From NCBI GenBank assembly GCA_045564915.1, contig JBJLGL010000014.1, forward strand, positions 77,436 through 141,435: 64,000 nt of DNA, given 5' to 3'. This stretch comes from JAQWRV01 sp045564915 (GTDB lineage Bacteria; Pseudomonadota; Alphaproteobacteria; Rhodospirillales; Rhodospirillaceae). The notes beneath the pieces were generated by a model. That model saw only the letters and a list, made by a program, of their open reading frames with translations. It was not told where the DNA came from and ran no database searches. Shown piece after piece: positions 44,616 through 53,289 of the stretch; the stretch's first letter is position 1; every line of letters starts with the position of its first letter. The position numbers were made by a program, and so were the translations under genes.

Positions 44616-47366
44616 TTATGCTCTTTCGGGATCAATTGTTACTCCGGCAACACCATGGCAATGCTTATATTTCTTACTCGAGCCACAGGGACACGGCTCA
44701 TTACGAGAAACTTTTCCCCAGGTTAAGGGGTCTAAAGGGTTGCGGTCGTTAGGCTTGACACGGGGCCTAGACCTCTGACGGGCGATTTCTTCTATCCGAT
44801 TCTGACGCGCCCCCCCTTCCTTTTCCGTTGGTGGCCGCCCAAACTGAAGGCCAGTTGGCCCCACTGGTGTAAGCTGCTCTGGCCTAGAATCTAACTGAAT
44901 TTCTACTCGAGATAGAATCTCGGTCACGCGAGATCTAAGAGATTCAAGCATGTTCTGGAACATCGTGAAGGATTCTTTTTGATATTCCAGTAGTGGTTGC
45001 TTTTGAGCATACGACCTGAGCGTGATTGCACCACGGAGATAGTCTAGTTGCTGTAGGTGGTCCCGCCAGCCGGCATCGATCATCTGCAACACCAGGCTCT
45101 TCTCAACACGGCGCATGACCTCAGGGCCAGCATTCGCACTTTTTTCCGCCATCTTACGGTCAGACTCTTCAAACATTCTGTCACGTATTTCTTCGTTGGC
45201 GATACCATCTTCGCTTACCCAGTCGGCATAAGGCAGGTCTAGGCCGAGAAGGCGCACACTTTCTTCATGAAGCAGACTGATATCCCATTGCTCCATCATG
45301 GCCCGTCCAGGCATGGTCCGTTCAACCAATTCTTCAATGACTTCATGTCGCATGTCGACAGCGTAGTCGGAAATGTCCTCAGCCGACATAATCTCTTTGC
45401 GCTGATCAAAGATCGCCTTGCGCTGATCGTTCATCACGTCGTCGTACTGAAGCAAATTCTTTCGAATATCAAAATTCCTAGCCTCAACCTTTGTCTGGGC
45501 TTTTTCGATCGCCTTATTAATCCAGGGATGAATGATAGCCTCACCTTGCTCGAGCCCGAGACGCTTCAACATGCCATCCATACGCTCGGAACCAAATATG
45601 CGCATGAGATCGTCCTGAAGCGAGAGAAAGAATTTTGATCCCCCGGGATCACCTTGGCGTCCAGACCGACCACGCAGCTGGTTATCAATGCGGCGGCTTT
45701 CATGCCGCTCTGTGCCGACTACGTAGAGTCCACCTGCATCCAGAGCAATTTTTTTACGGTCCTCCACTTCTGCTGCAATTCTTGTTTTTTCATCATCAGA
45801 AAGAATTGCTCCTCGTTTTTCTTCTTCATCCTGAATGATAACATCAAAATTACCGCCCAATTGGATATCGGTGCCACGCCCCGCCATATTCGTCGCGATG
45901 GTTACAGCGCCAGGCATACCTGCTTGAGCAATAATATGTGCTTCCCGTTCATGCTGTTTAGCGTTTAAGATTTCTGCTTTTATTTTGCTCTTTTCCTTTA
46001 GGAGGCCTGCTAATTGCTCAGATTTCTCAATGGAAACTGTGCCCACCAGAACTGGCTGTTGGCGTTCATGACACTCATGAATTAAATCAATAATAGCCTC
46101 ATTCTTCTCTTCTACTGTTCGATAAACTTCATCATCACTATCAATACGGATAAGTGGCAGATTGGAAGGTATCTCAATAACTTCCAGGCCGTATATTTCT
46201 CCGAACTCCTCTGATTCTGTCATGGCAGTGCCTGTCATGCCCGCCAGTTTGGGATACATCCGGAAATAGTTTTGGTACGTAATCGACGCTAGTGTCTGAT
46301 TTTCGTTTTGTACCGTGACACCTTCACGTGCCTCGATAGCCTGGTGCAGGCCCTCTGACATGCGGCGCCCTGCCATGACCCGACCCGTAAATTCATCAAT
46401 CAAGTGAACACGATCATCCTTAGTTATGTAATGTACATCTTTCTGGAATAGATGGTGTGCGCGCAAACCCTGATTCACATGATGGATCAGTGTAATATTT
46501 TGAAGGTCATACATTCCGCCGTCCTTAAGAATGCCTTTTTCACGCATGATATCTTCTGCGTGCTCGGCCCCCTCGTCGGTTAACGTAATACTACGTGCCT
46601 TCTCATCTTTTTCGTAATCTTCCTCCGTTAGGAGTGGAATGATTTTGTCTACAGTGCTGTAGAGGTCTGTTTTATCTTCAGCCTGCCCAGAAATAACAAG
46701 TGGTGTTCGCGCCTCGTCGATCAAAATCGAATCAACTTCATCAACAATTGCATAGGAGAATTCACGCTGAACCATATCTGCAATAGCGTACTTCATATTA
46801 TCGCGCAGATAATCAAAACCAAATTCGTTATTCGTGCCGTAAGTTACATCGCATGCGTAAGCAGCGCGCCTGGCTACATCATCCATGTTCCCTTGTATGC
46901 AGCCTACAGTTAAGCCAAGAAACTGATATACTTGGCCCATCCATTCAGCATCCCGACTTGCCAAATAGTCGTTGACGGTAACGACATGTACGCCCTTACC
47001 TTCGAGGGCATTGAGATAGGTGGGCAGGGTCGCAACGAGTGTCTTGCCTTCGCCGGTTCCCATTTCCGAGATTTCGCCTCGGTGTAAGATTATGCCACCC
47101 ATCAACTGAACATCGAAATGCCGCTGGCCAAGGGTACGTTTTGCAGCCTCGCGCACGGTCGCAAAAGCCTCAATTAGCATGTCATCTAAGGTTTCCCCGT
47201 TCTCAAGGCGACCCTTGAAATCAGCGGTTTTTGACACAAAGGCTTTGTCATCCAGTGCCTCAAATTCGGATTCTAAAGCATTCACCGCGTCAACGGTGGG
47301 CTGCATCTGCTTGATGATGCGGTCATTTGCGGTCCCAAACAGACGTTTGGCGAGAGCGCCTAACAT
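44616..47366 (-). CDS. secA: Preprotein translocase ATPase SecA
   Basis: 916 residues, full length. It drives export through SecYEG. NBD1 contains Walker A (GEISEMGTGEGKTLVATLPT) and the DEAD-like VDEVDSILIDEARTPLVISG. NBD2 has VTIATNMAGRGTDIQLGG and NQLRGRSGRQGDPGGSKFFL. The scaffold domain follows, and a C-terminal zinc motif CPCGSSKKYKHCHG that binds SecB and lipids is intact. It is divergent from argJ, an arrangement frequent in alphaproteobacteria. Confidence 0.97.
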   Translation of the reverse strand: MLGALAKRLFGTANDRIIKQMQPTVDAVNALESEFEALDDKAFVSKTADFKGRLENGETLDDMLIEAFATVREAAKRTLGQRHFDVQLMGGIILHRGEISEMGTGEGKTLVATLPTYLNALEGKGVHVVTVNDYLASRDAEWMGQVYQFLGLTVGCIQGNMDDVARRAAYACDVTYGTNNEFGFDYLRDNMKYAIADMVQREFSYAIVDEVDSILIDEARTPLVISGQAEDKTDLYSTVDKIIPLLTEEDYEKDEKARSITLTDEGAEHAEDIMREKGILKDGGMYDLQNITLIHHVNQGLRAHHLFQKDVHYITKDDRVHLIDEFTGRVMAGRRMSEGLHQAIEAREGVTVQNENQTLASITYQNYFRMYPKLAGMTGTAMTESEEFGEIYGLEVIEIPSNLPLIRIDSDDEVYRTVEEKNEAIIDLIHECHERQQPVLVGTVSIEKSEQLAGLLKEKSKIKAEILNAKQHEREAHIIAQAGMPGAVTIATNMAGRGTDIQLGGNFDVIIQDEEEKRGAILSDDEKTRIAAEVEDRKKIALDAGGLYVVGTERHESRRIDNQLRGRSGRQGDPGGSKFFLSLQDDLMRIFGSERMDGMLKRLGLEQGEAIIHPWINKAIEKAQTKVEARNFDIRKNLLQYDDVMNDQRKAIFDQRKEIMSAEDISDYAVDMRHEVIEELVERTMPGRAMMEQWDISLLHEESVRLLGLDLPYADWVSEDGIANEEIRDRMFEESDRKMAEKSANAGPEVMRRVEKSLVLQMIDAGWRDHLQQLDYLRGAITLRSYAQKQPLLEYQKESFTMFQNMLESLRSRVTEILSRVEIQLDSRPEQLTPVGPTGLQFGRPPTEKEGGARQNRIEEIARQRSRPRVKPNDRNPLDPLTWGKVSRNEPCPCGSSKKYKHCHGVAGVTIDPERA

Positions 47367-47609
47367 AGCTACCTCAGGTTGGACTTAAGGAAAGCGTTTT
47401 TGGTTATATACGCTGGCGAAGACATAGAAAGACCCCCACCGTCTGTCAACGACCTGGGGCAGGGTTTTATACCTCATTTGCAGAGAAAAGCTTAGTTTAG
47501 TGGCAAAGACTAATCTGAACGGGCGTAACCCAGCTGGACGAATAGAGCAGTCTATGCCATGTACCTAGTCACTTTTGAGACTTTAATCGGCAAAAACTGC
47601 AGTAAAAGC

Positions 47610-48842
47610 ATGACTTTTCCAGACTCCCCCTTCAAACCTGATAGTTTTCCGGAAATTCCCGCAGTTTCAGGCGTGTATCTAGCATCCTGCGAGGCAGGAA
47701 TACGTTATACTGGGCGTCTAGATCTGATGCTTGCTGTTTTTGATTCAGGAACCACCATCGGTGGGATGATGACGCAATCAAAAACAGCCGGCGCGCCAGT
47801 AGAGTGGAACCGGGCTGCCTTACCTCACGGCAAGGCCAGAGCTCTTGTAGTAAATGCTGGTAACGCCAATGTTTTTACAGGAAAACGGGGTAGAGATGCA
47901 GTCCAAAAAACTGCAGAGGCGGTAAAAGAGACCATCGGTTGTCAGGCTAATGAAGTTTATGTCTGTTCTACCGGCACCATTGGTGAGTATTTACCAGAAG
48001 AGCGGATAACAGCGCAGATTGTTGGTTTAAGAGACGCCTTGGATCGCTCTGGTTGGGAAGACGCCGCCAGCGCAATTATGACTACCGACACCTTTCCTAA
48101 AGGTGCTTGGGGCACAGCAGAGATCGATGGTGTTTCAGTAACCATTGCAGGAATTGCGAAAGGCTCCGGTATGATTGCACCGGATATGGCTACTATGCTG
48201 GCCTATGTCATGACAGATGCGAGTCTGCCCGCCGATGTTGTCCAGACTCTTACAGAAAAAAGTACTGATAAGAGTTTTAACTCGATTACGGTTGATGGAG
48301 ATACGTCGACGTCTGATACGGTTCTGATATTTGCTACTGGGCACGCGTCACACTCATCCGTAACTGAAGCAAATGATCCAAGGCTTGGGAACTTTGTGGA
48401 CGTACTTGATGCAGTAATGATTAGTCTCGCCCAACAAATTGTAAAAGATGGCGAAGGTGCCCAGAAATTTATTGAAATACGGATCAAAGGAGCAGAATCA
48501 GATGCTGCAGCCCGGCACATTGGCTTATCTGTTGCCAACTCCCCTCTCGTTAAGACAGCTATTGCGGGTGAAGATGCTAATTGGGGCAGAATTGTCATGG
48601 CCGTAGGCAAGGCGGGTGAAGCCGCTGACCGTGACAAACTTTGTATCACCATAGGTGAAATTCAAATCGCCCGGAACGGTGAGCCTATGCCCAATTATGA
48701 TGAGACACCTGTAGCAAAGCATATGCAGGGGAGAGAGATTAAAATTGAGGTAGATGTGGGTGTCGGGACTGGTCAAGCCACAGTTTGGAGCTGTGACTTG
48801 GCGCAGGGCTACATAGATATTAACGGATCATACAGAACCTAA
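47610..48842 (+). CDS. argJ: Bifunctional ornithine acetyltransferase / N-acetylglutamate synthase
   Basis: About 411 residues from the ATG at 47610, which fits the family's short leader; an ATG at 47559 would add 17 unrelated residues. ArgJ recycles the acetyl group in arginine synthesis. The autoprocessing site is in KGSGMIAPDMATMLAYVMTD, where the Thr of ATML becomes the nucleophile of the beta chain. VVNAGNANVFTGKRG, VCSTGTIGEYLP and the C-terminal INGSYRT are also typical. It is followed by mutT 15 bases later. Confidence 0.95.
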   Translation: MTFPDSPFKPDSFPEIPAVSGVYLASCEAGIRYTGRLDLMLAVFDSGTTIGGMMTQSKTAGAPVEWNRAALPHGKARALVVNAGNANVFTGKRGRDAVQKTAEAVKETIGCQANEVYVCSTGTIGEYLPEERITAQIVGLRDALDRSGWEDAASAIMTTDTFPKGAWGTAEIDGVSVTIAGIAKGSGMIAPDMATMLAYVMTDASLPADVVQTLTEKSTDKSFNSITVDGDTSTSDTVLIFATGHASHSSVTEANDPRLGNFVDVLDAVMISLAQQIVKDGEGAQKFIEIRIKGAESDAAARHIGLSVANSPLVKTAIAGEDANWGRIVMAVGKAGEAADRDKLCITIGEIQIARNGEPMPNYDETPVAKHMQGREIKIEVDVGVGTGQATVWSCDLAQGYIDINGSYRT

Positions 48843-48857
48843 ATTGGCAGCACTAAA

Positions 48858-49259
48858 TTGACACGCACAGTTACAGTCGTTGCCTGCGCATTGATCAATC
48901 CGGAAGGATTGATTCTCTTAACGCAAAGACCAGCTGGTAAAGCTATGGCTGGCCTATGGGAGTTCCCCGGCGGCAAAATTGAAGCCAACGAATCTCCAGA
49001 AACAGCTCTGTGCCGAGAGCTTTGGGAAGAATTACATATAACTGTATCGGCAAGTGACCTAGCCCCTCTTACCTTTGTTTCGCATGCTTACGACACATTC
49101 CAGCTTATTATGCCGCTTTATCTTTGCCGCCAGTGGAAAGGGAATATTGTGCCCCAAGAGAATCAGGAGACGGTATGGATAAAAAGTAGCGAATTACGAG
49201 ACTATCCTATGCCGCCTGCTGACCTGCCACTCATTCCCATATTGGAAAGTGGCATATAG
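48858..49259 (+). CDS. mutT: MutT-like 8-oxo-dGTP diphosphatase
   Basis: 133 residues from a TTG at 48858; no in-frame ATG or GTG precedes it. The NUDIX box GGKIEANESPETALCRELWEE is complete, preceded by LLTQRPAGKAMAGLWEFPG, the MutT family pattern. It removes oxidised dGTP from the nucleotide pool. It lies 15 bases after argJ, a usual argJ-mutT pairing in alphaproteobacteria. No strong ribosome site is seen, which suits coupling to argJ. Confidence 0.9.
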   Translation: MTRTVTVVACALINPEGLILLTQRPAGKAMAGLWEFPGGKIEANESPETALCRELWEELHITVSASDLAPLTFVSHAYDTFQLIMPLYLCRQWKGNIVPQENQETVWIKSSELRDYPMPPADLPLIPILESGI

Positions 49260-49304
49260 GTGATCAGCGTTGCACTTAGTATCACTCACTCCTAGAGTGT
49301 AGTC

Positions 49305-50060
49305 ATGGCAGCCTCTCCGACCGCAAGCCTGATCGTCATAGGTAATGAGATTCTCTCGGGCCGCACAATCGACGCTAATATTCAGTTTCTTGCCGCTGCG
49401 CTGGGTAAGCTTGGAATACCTCTTGTTGAAGTGCGTGTTATTCCAGACATCGAAATCGATATCATCACGGCTGTAAACGCTTTGCGGGTAAGAACAACTT
49501 ATGTTTTTACCACCGGTGGAATTGGCCCCACGCATGATGATATCACTGCAGCCAGTATTGCTAAAAGTTTTGGTGTGGAATTAGCGCGCCATCAAAGCTC
49601 AGTGGAGAAGATGGAGAGGCAATATGGTGATCGACTGAACGAAGCACGCCTAAAAATGGCCTACTTGCCAGAGGGCTCTGCACCTATCGAAACCCGAGTC
49701 ACGTCTGCACCGGGATTTTGTATCGATAATGTTTATGTGATGGCAGGTGTTCCGAGCATCGCTCGAGCTATGTTTGATGTCATTGCTCCATCTCTCGCTC
49801 GCGGGGCACCGGTACTTTCACGGTTTGTGGAAGCACATATGGGAGAAGGGGACCTAGCCGACGCGCTAACCAATATTCAAGCAACATATCCAACGGTAGA
49901 CGTTGGGAGTTACCCTTTCTTTCGCTCAGGCCAAATCGGTATGAGTATTGTTGCCAAAGGAACCGACGCAGCGGAAATAGATAAGGTTATTTCATGCGTA
50001 GAAAAAGCCATTAATGCCTGCGGTAAATCGTGCAGCGTCGATAAAGAAATATCGTCATAA
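49305..50060 (+). CDS. CinA-like molybdopterin-binding domain protein
   Basis: 251 residues. The MoCF-biosynthesis domain is clear: ASLIVIGNEILSGRTIDANI, YVFTTGGIGPTHDDITAASI and APGFCIDNVYVMAGVPSIAR. This equals the N-terminal half of CinA; the C-terminal nicotinamide-nucleotide deamidase domain is missing. Stand-alone versions are common in alphaproteobacteria, some acting as ADP-ribose or NAD-related pyrophosphatases. It is 45 bases after mutT and may be cotranscribed. Confidence 0.88.
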   Translation: MAASPTASLIVIGNEILSGRTIDANIQFLAAALGKLGIPLVEVRVIPDIEIDIITAVNALRVRTTYVFTTGGIGPTHDDITAASIAKSFGVELARHQSSVEKMERQYGDRLNEARLKMAYLPEGSAPIETRVTSAPGFCIDNVYVMAGVPSIARAMFDVIAPSLARGAPVLSRFVEAHMGEGDLADALTNIQATYPTVDVGSYPFFRSGQIGMSIVAKGTDAAEIDKVISCVEKAINACGKSCSVDKEISS

Positions 50061-50357
50061 GGGGCTATGAACTGATTGGCATAGCTAATCGCACAGAGCA
50101 TGAAAACATCTAAGCCATGGGCATACTCCTCACATCTAAAAAGAGTCGCCCATAACAGCCTGCATTAACACACATTTACCCCTCCCTAAAAACTTATGTA
50201 ATAGCCTTTCTACAGGATGAGCGAGCTAGATTCGTATTTAATGCTCTGAGACCTGGCCTCGTAGTAGAAGATTTTTCTACAACAGGGGTCGGCCTGTCAC
50301 TGATTCTCGATAAATGCGATTGCGATTAGGCGCACCAACCGTTACCTAAAGGGTTGA

Positions 50358-50444
50358 GCCCTCCTGGCGGAATTGGTAGACGCAACGGACTTAAAATCCG
50401 TTGTCCGTAAGGGCGTGCCGGTTCGAGTCCGGCGGAGGGCACCA
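50358..50444 (+). tRNA. tRNA-Leu (anticodon UAA)
   Basis: 87 bases including an encoded CCA. The acceptor stem is GCCCTCC / GGAGGGC with discriminator A. The D-arm has GGCGGAATTGGTAGACGC. The anticodon stem ACGGA/TCCGT encloses the loop CTTAAAA, giving UAA. There is a long variable arm of class II type, and the T-loop GTTCGAGTCC lies in a GCCG/CGGC stem. It is a free-standing gene between the cinA-like gene and the oxygenase gene. Confidence 0.96.
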
Positions 50445-50476
50445 TTTATTTAACCTGGTCAGATGGTCCCGCCGCC

Positions 50477-51418
50477 ATGAATTTTACTAACGGCATTCCA
50501 ATAATAGATGCGCAAGAAATTGGAAATGATCCTCATGGTTTCGGGTATAGATTAGGTACCGCATGGAGAGATATTGGCTTTGTAACCCTCACCAACCATG
50601 GTGTTGACACCCTTTTAATTGAGAATTGCTTAAATGCCGCACAGGGTCTTTTTGCGTTACCCATTGATATCAAGATGAAATACCACATTGATGGCGGTGG
50701 CGGTCAACGCGGATATACGCCATTCGGCATAGAAACCGCGAAAGACCAAAGCGTACCAGATCAAAAAGAATTTTGGCATGTAGGTCGGGAACGCCCGGCA
50801 GATGACCACTTGCGTAGCGTAATGCCTTGCAATCTATGGCCGCAGGAACTCAAGCGATTCCAGGTTGACTGCATGGCGTTTTTTTCTGCAATAGATAAAT
50901 TAGCGCAGAGCTTGCTTGCATCAGTCGCCACCTATTTGGGGCAAAGTCCAGACTACTTTGAAAGTAGAGTGTCAGAGGGAAACAGTATTTTGCGACTAGT
51001 GCATTATCCACCCTGCAATAGGGATGAGCCAGGTCAGCGGGCTGCGGCTCACGGTGATATTAATGTTATCACCTTATTGGTCGGGGCTGATCAAGCTGGT
51101 CTTGAGGTGTTGCGACGGGATGGTCAATGGATACCCATTCATACCGATCCGAGCATGATAGTGTGCAATGTGGGAGATATGCTGGAGCGTCTTACAAATC
51201 ACATGCTTCCCAGTACAATGCATCGGGTCGTAAAACCCTCTGGCCAAGACGCAATGGTGTCCCGTTATTCTATGCCGTATTTTCTTCACTTTGCTCCAAA
51301 CGTGGATATAGAAACATTGCCAAGCTGCATTACGCCTGAGACTCCGAATCTTTATCCAGAACCAATCTCAGCACAGGCCTTTCTAAACGAGCGCCTTTCT
51401 GAGATTGGTTTGGCATGA
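50477..51418 (+). CDS. 2-oxoglutarate/Fe(II) oxygenase, isopenicillin-N-synthase family
   Basis: 313 residues. The N-terminal DIOX_N part starts IPIIDAQEIG and holds WRDIGFVTLTNHGVD. The C-terminal catalytic barrel has the iron triad: HxD in RAAAHGDINVITLLVG and the distal His in LPSTMHRVVKP, with the 2-oxoglutarate-binding RYSMPYF. Relatives include gibberellin- and flavonoid-type oxygenases and bacterial enzymes of unknown substrate. It is convergent with the RraA-like gene and starts 33 bases after the tRNA-Leu. Confidence 0.92.
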   Translation: MNFTNGIPIIDAQEIGNDPHGFGYRLGTAWRDIGFVTLTNHGVDTLLIENCLNAAQGLFALPIDIKMKYHIDGGGGQRGYTPFGIETAKDQSVPDQKEFWHVGRERPADDHLRSVMPCNLWPQELKRFQVDCMAFFSAIDKLAQSLLASVATYLGQSPDYFESRVSEGNSILRLVHYPPCNRDEPGQRAAAHGDINVITLLVGADQAGLEVLRRDGQWIPIHTDPSMIVCNVGDMLERLTNHMLPSTMHRVVKPSGQDAMVSRYSMPYFLHFAPNVDIETLPSCITPETPNLYPEPISAQAFLNERLSEIGLA

Positions 51419-51452
51419 CGGTGTTTTCCGGGCGACGCACACCTACTGGAAT

Positions 51453-52163
51453 TTATTCGACTTTTATATTTCCCATATTAGCTAGTTTCTCTTCCGCTCC
51501 TGAGCGCTGAAAGTAAGGCCTATCAACCGGATCGCGCGGCGGTATATTGCCATCTATCGGCCTTCTTGCTTTTTCACGCTCGTTGCCCTTTCCCTCTACA
51601 AAGTCAATAGTTGCTTCAATATGGTCATGCGGGATGACAACAACACCGTCCTCATCGCCCAAAATCAAGTCGCCAGGATTTACTATTACCCCTCCGCAGA
51701 TAACGGGTGAGTTAATCCATCCAGGCTTCTCCATACCATTGGACCGCGCAATTGTGCCACGGCTAAACACGGGAATACCCTCGCGCTTACGCAAGACCTC
51801 TGCAGTTAAAATGTAGCCGTCAGCAACGACTCCCTTTGCACCCATTTCCTTGAGACCATTCGCCATGCTAGCGCCCAGACAAGCCGCTCGATTGTCTCCA
51901 GCTGCGTCAATTACAACTATATCTCCAGCTTTGACGTACTTACCTGCAAGCTGCGCAATATATACATCGTCAGTTTCTTCGGGACGTACGGTCAGAGCCG
52001 GGCCGCAAATCCGCCAATCTTTGTCAAGCGGCTTTATGCCCGGGTCCATTACATACCTTGGCCCGACGCGGCAGCCAACAATACAGAAGTACAAACTATT
52101 TGCCCTTCGGATCAACTCAGGATCTGGGCGTTCAAAATCGGTAACTATCTCATAGAAAGACAT
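51453..52163 (-). CDS. RraA-fold protein, catalytic Arg-Asp pair apparently missing
   Basis: 236 residues. The fold of the RraA / HMG-aldolase family is recognisable from GPALTVRPEETDDVYIAQ, KAGDIVVIDAAGD, CLGASMANGLKEMGAKGVVA and GDLILGDEDGVVVIP. Active aldolases of this group carry a DGxxRD motif; here it reads DGYILT, so the substrate Arg and the metal-linked Asp are replaced. It may therefore be a regulator-type or otherwise altered member. Neighbours (an oxygenase and hsp20) do not reveal a pathway. Confidence 0.85.
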   Translation of the reverse strand: MSFYEIVTDFERPDPELIRRANSLYFCIVGCRVGPRYVMDPGIKPLDKDWRICGPALTVRPEETDDVYIAQLAGKYVKAGDIVVIDAAGDNRAACLGASMANGLKEMGAKGVVADGYILTAEVLRKREGIPVFSRGTIARSNGMEKPGWINSPVICGGVIVNPGDLILGDEDGVVVIPHDHIEATIDFVEGKGNEREKARRPIDGNIPPRDPVDRPYFQRSGAEEKLANMGNIKVE

Positions 52164-52174
52164 GGCCTTATTCC

Positions 52175-52408
52175 CTAATACAAAACCGCAGTGGAATGCT
52201 TAGCAAGCATTGCCACAGTTAAATACAGGCTAGCGGTACTGACATCTGTTGCGACAGAGACAGAAGCGTTAGCATTTGTGTAAGATTTTTCGCAATCCAA
52301 TTGATGTCCGGAAAGGCAAAGAGTCTTTTCCTCTTGAACAGAGCAGCGCAGTCCGTCTCTTTTCTTATTTTTGGGATAAGGCGAAATAACATTCTCTTGA
52401 AAAATCAT
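52175..52408 (-). CDS. Possible small hypothetical protein
   Basis: 77 residues from an ATG at 52408 preceded by GGAGAGAG at usable distance. The product is polar with three cysteines (LRCSV, TLCLS, LDCEK) and no clear domain or signal. It fills most of a gap that would otherwise be empty, but there is no homology argument and it may be a chance frame. Confidence 0.25.
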   Translation of the reverse strand: MIFQENVISPYPKNKKRDGLRCSVQEEKTLCLSGHQLDCEKSYTNANASVSVATDVSTASLYLTVAMLAKHSTAVLY

Positions 52409-52449
52409 AAGCTACTCTCTCCATTCTCCCGGATTATCTTTAACCGGAA

Positions 52450-52481
52450 GACAAAACACCCCCGCGAGCAGTTCGCGAGGG
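52450..52481 (-). terminator. Rho-independent terminator of hsp20
   Basis: On the minus strand CCCTCGCGA and TCGCGGGGG pair over nine positions with one mismatch, with a 5-nt loop, followed by a T-rich tract (TGTTTTGT). It lies about 65 bases beyond the hsp20 stop on the same strand. Confidence 0.6.
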
Positions 52482-52545
52482 TATTCTATCGGACCATTTA
52501 CCTCAAATCACCGTTAGGTAAGGGTCCTGATGTCTAAATCTTTGA

Positions 52546-53016
52546 TTAAGCAGCCTTCTTGTCCGGCTCACCATTAAGTTGTTGAGGGCCATTAGCCGAA
52601 GAAATTGGTATAGTCCGCGGCCTCAATGACTCTGGCACTTCACGCTTCAGGTCTACGTGAAGCAACCCATCCATCATGGTTGCCTTGATGACCTGAATGT
52701 GTTCTGCGAGTTGAAAGCGGTGTACAAAGGAACGGCCAGCGATACCGCGATGAAGATAAGTGGCCTCGTCATTGTCATGCGAAACAGTACCTTTCACAGT
52801 CAATGTATTGTTCTCAATTACTAATTCAATATCATCGTGGCTTAAACCAGCGACTGCAAATGTAATACGATAGTCGTCAGTAGAGCACTTGATTATATTG
52901 TATGGGGGGTAAGATGCATGCGAACGCTCACATCTGTTCGTAACGTCGAGCATGCGGGTAAGGTTGTCAAATCCGACTGAAGAACGGAAGAGAGGGGTAA
53001 GATCAAGATTGCGCAT
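52546..53016 (-). CDS. Small heat-shock protein, Hsp20/IbpA family
   Basis: 156 residues from the ATG at 53016, chosen for the strong AAGGAGG site and the family start MRNLDLTPLFRSSVGFDNL. The alpha-crystallin domain spans roughly residues 35-130, with YRITFAVAGLSHDDIELVIE, the ATYLHRGIAGRSFVHRFQLA loop and a terminal strand GLLHVDLKREVPES. A C-terminal IPI motif (TIPIS) needed for oligomer assembly is present. It is an ATP-independent holdase. The upstream region has a sigma-32-type promoter and a ROSE-like hairpin over the ribosome site. Confidence 0.94.
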   Translation of the reverse strand: MRNLDLTPLFRSSVGFDNLTRMLDVTNRCERSHASYPPYNIIKCSTDDYRITFAVAGLSHDDIELVIENNTLTVKGTVSHDNDEATYLHRGIAGRSFVHRFQLAEHIQVIKATMMDGLLHVDLKREVPESLRPRTIPISSANGPQQLNGEPDKKAA

Positions 53017-53018
53017 AT

Positions 53019-53040
53019 GATATCCTCCTTGAGCAATATC
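53019..53040 (-). promoter_or_regulatory. ROSE-like RNA thermometer hairpin over the hsp20 ribosome site
   Basis: On the minus strand GATA pairs with TATC, TTGCT faces AGGA of the Shine-Dalgarno, and CAAGG forms the loop, just 2 bases before the ATG. ROSE elements of rhizobial small-heat-shock genes have a conserved UYGCU opposite the Shine-Dalgarno with a G-G pair, which melts on heating. UUGCU is an exact match. Folding is judged by eye. Confidence 0.55.
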
Positions 53041-53134
53041 TTTTGACGCGCCGCTGTCGGCCCACAACGTGCCGAATTTGGCCACGTCAGGTTAGGTTTC
53101 TAGAGCAGACCCAGAACTGGCATCCGCTGCATTC

Positions 53135-53166
53135 AAGATGGGAATTGAATTGCATATTTCAAGGGG
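53135..53166 (-). promoter_or_regulatory. Sigma-32 (RpoH) type promoter of hsp20
   Basis: On the minus strand a CCCCTTGAA box (53166-53158) is followed after 15 bases by CCCATCTT (53142-53135). This closely matches the heat-shock consensus CTTGAA / CCCATnT. Transcription should begin near 53128, giving a leader of about 110 nt before the hsp20 ATG. Confidence 0.7.
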
Positions 53167-53289
53167 CTGTCTGTAAATTCAGCCCCTCTAAATGGCCAGA
53201 ATCTTGGCCAATTACACGAAATAAGGCCCTTAAGAAAATACAGCTGCGATGGGCCGCAGACGAGGTCCGTGTATTGGATCTAAATCCAG

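Larger units (their letters stand above)
52164..52545. other. Region between the RraA-like gene and hsp20
   Basis: About 380 bases. It contains the hsp20 terminator at 52450-52481 and one weakly supported small minus-strand ORF at 52175-52408. Nothing else was recognised. Confidence 0.4.

Noticed and set aside
53162..53187. 8-bp inverted repeat AGGGGCTG / CAGCCCCT considered as a terminator
   Set aside because: No T-tract on either strand, and its left arm overlaps the -35 box of the hsp20 promoter, so it is better treated as part of the promoter region.
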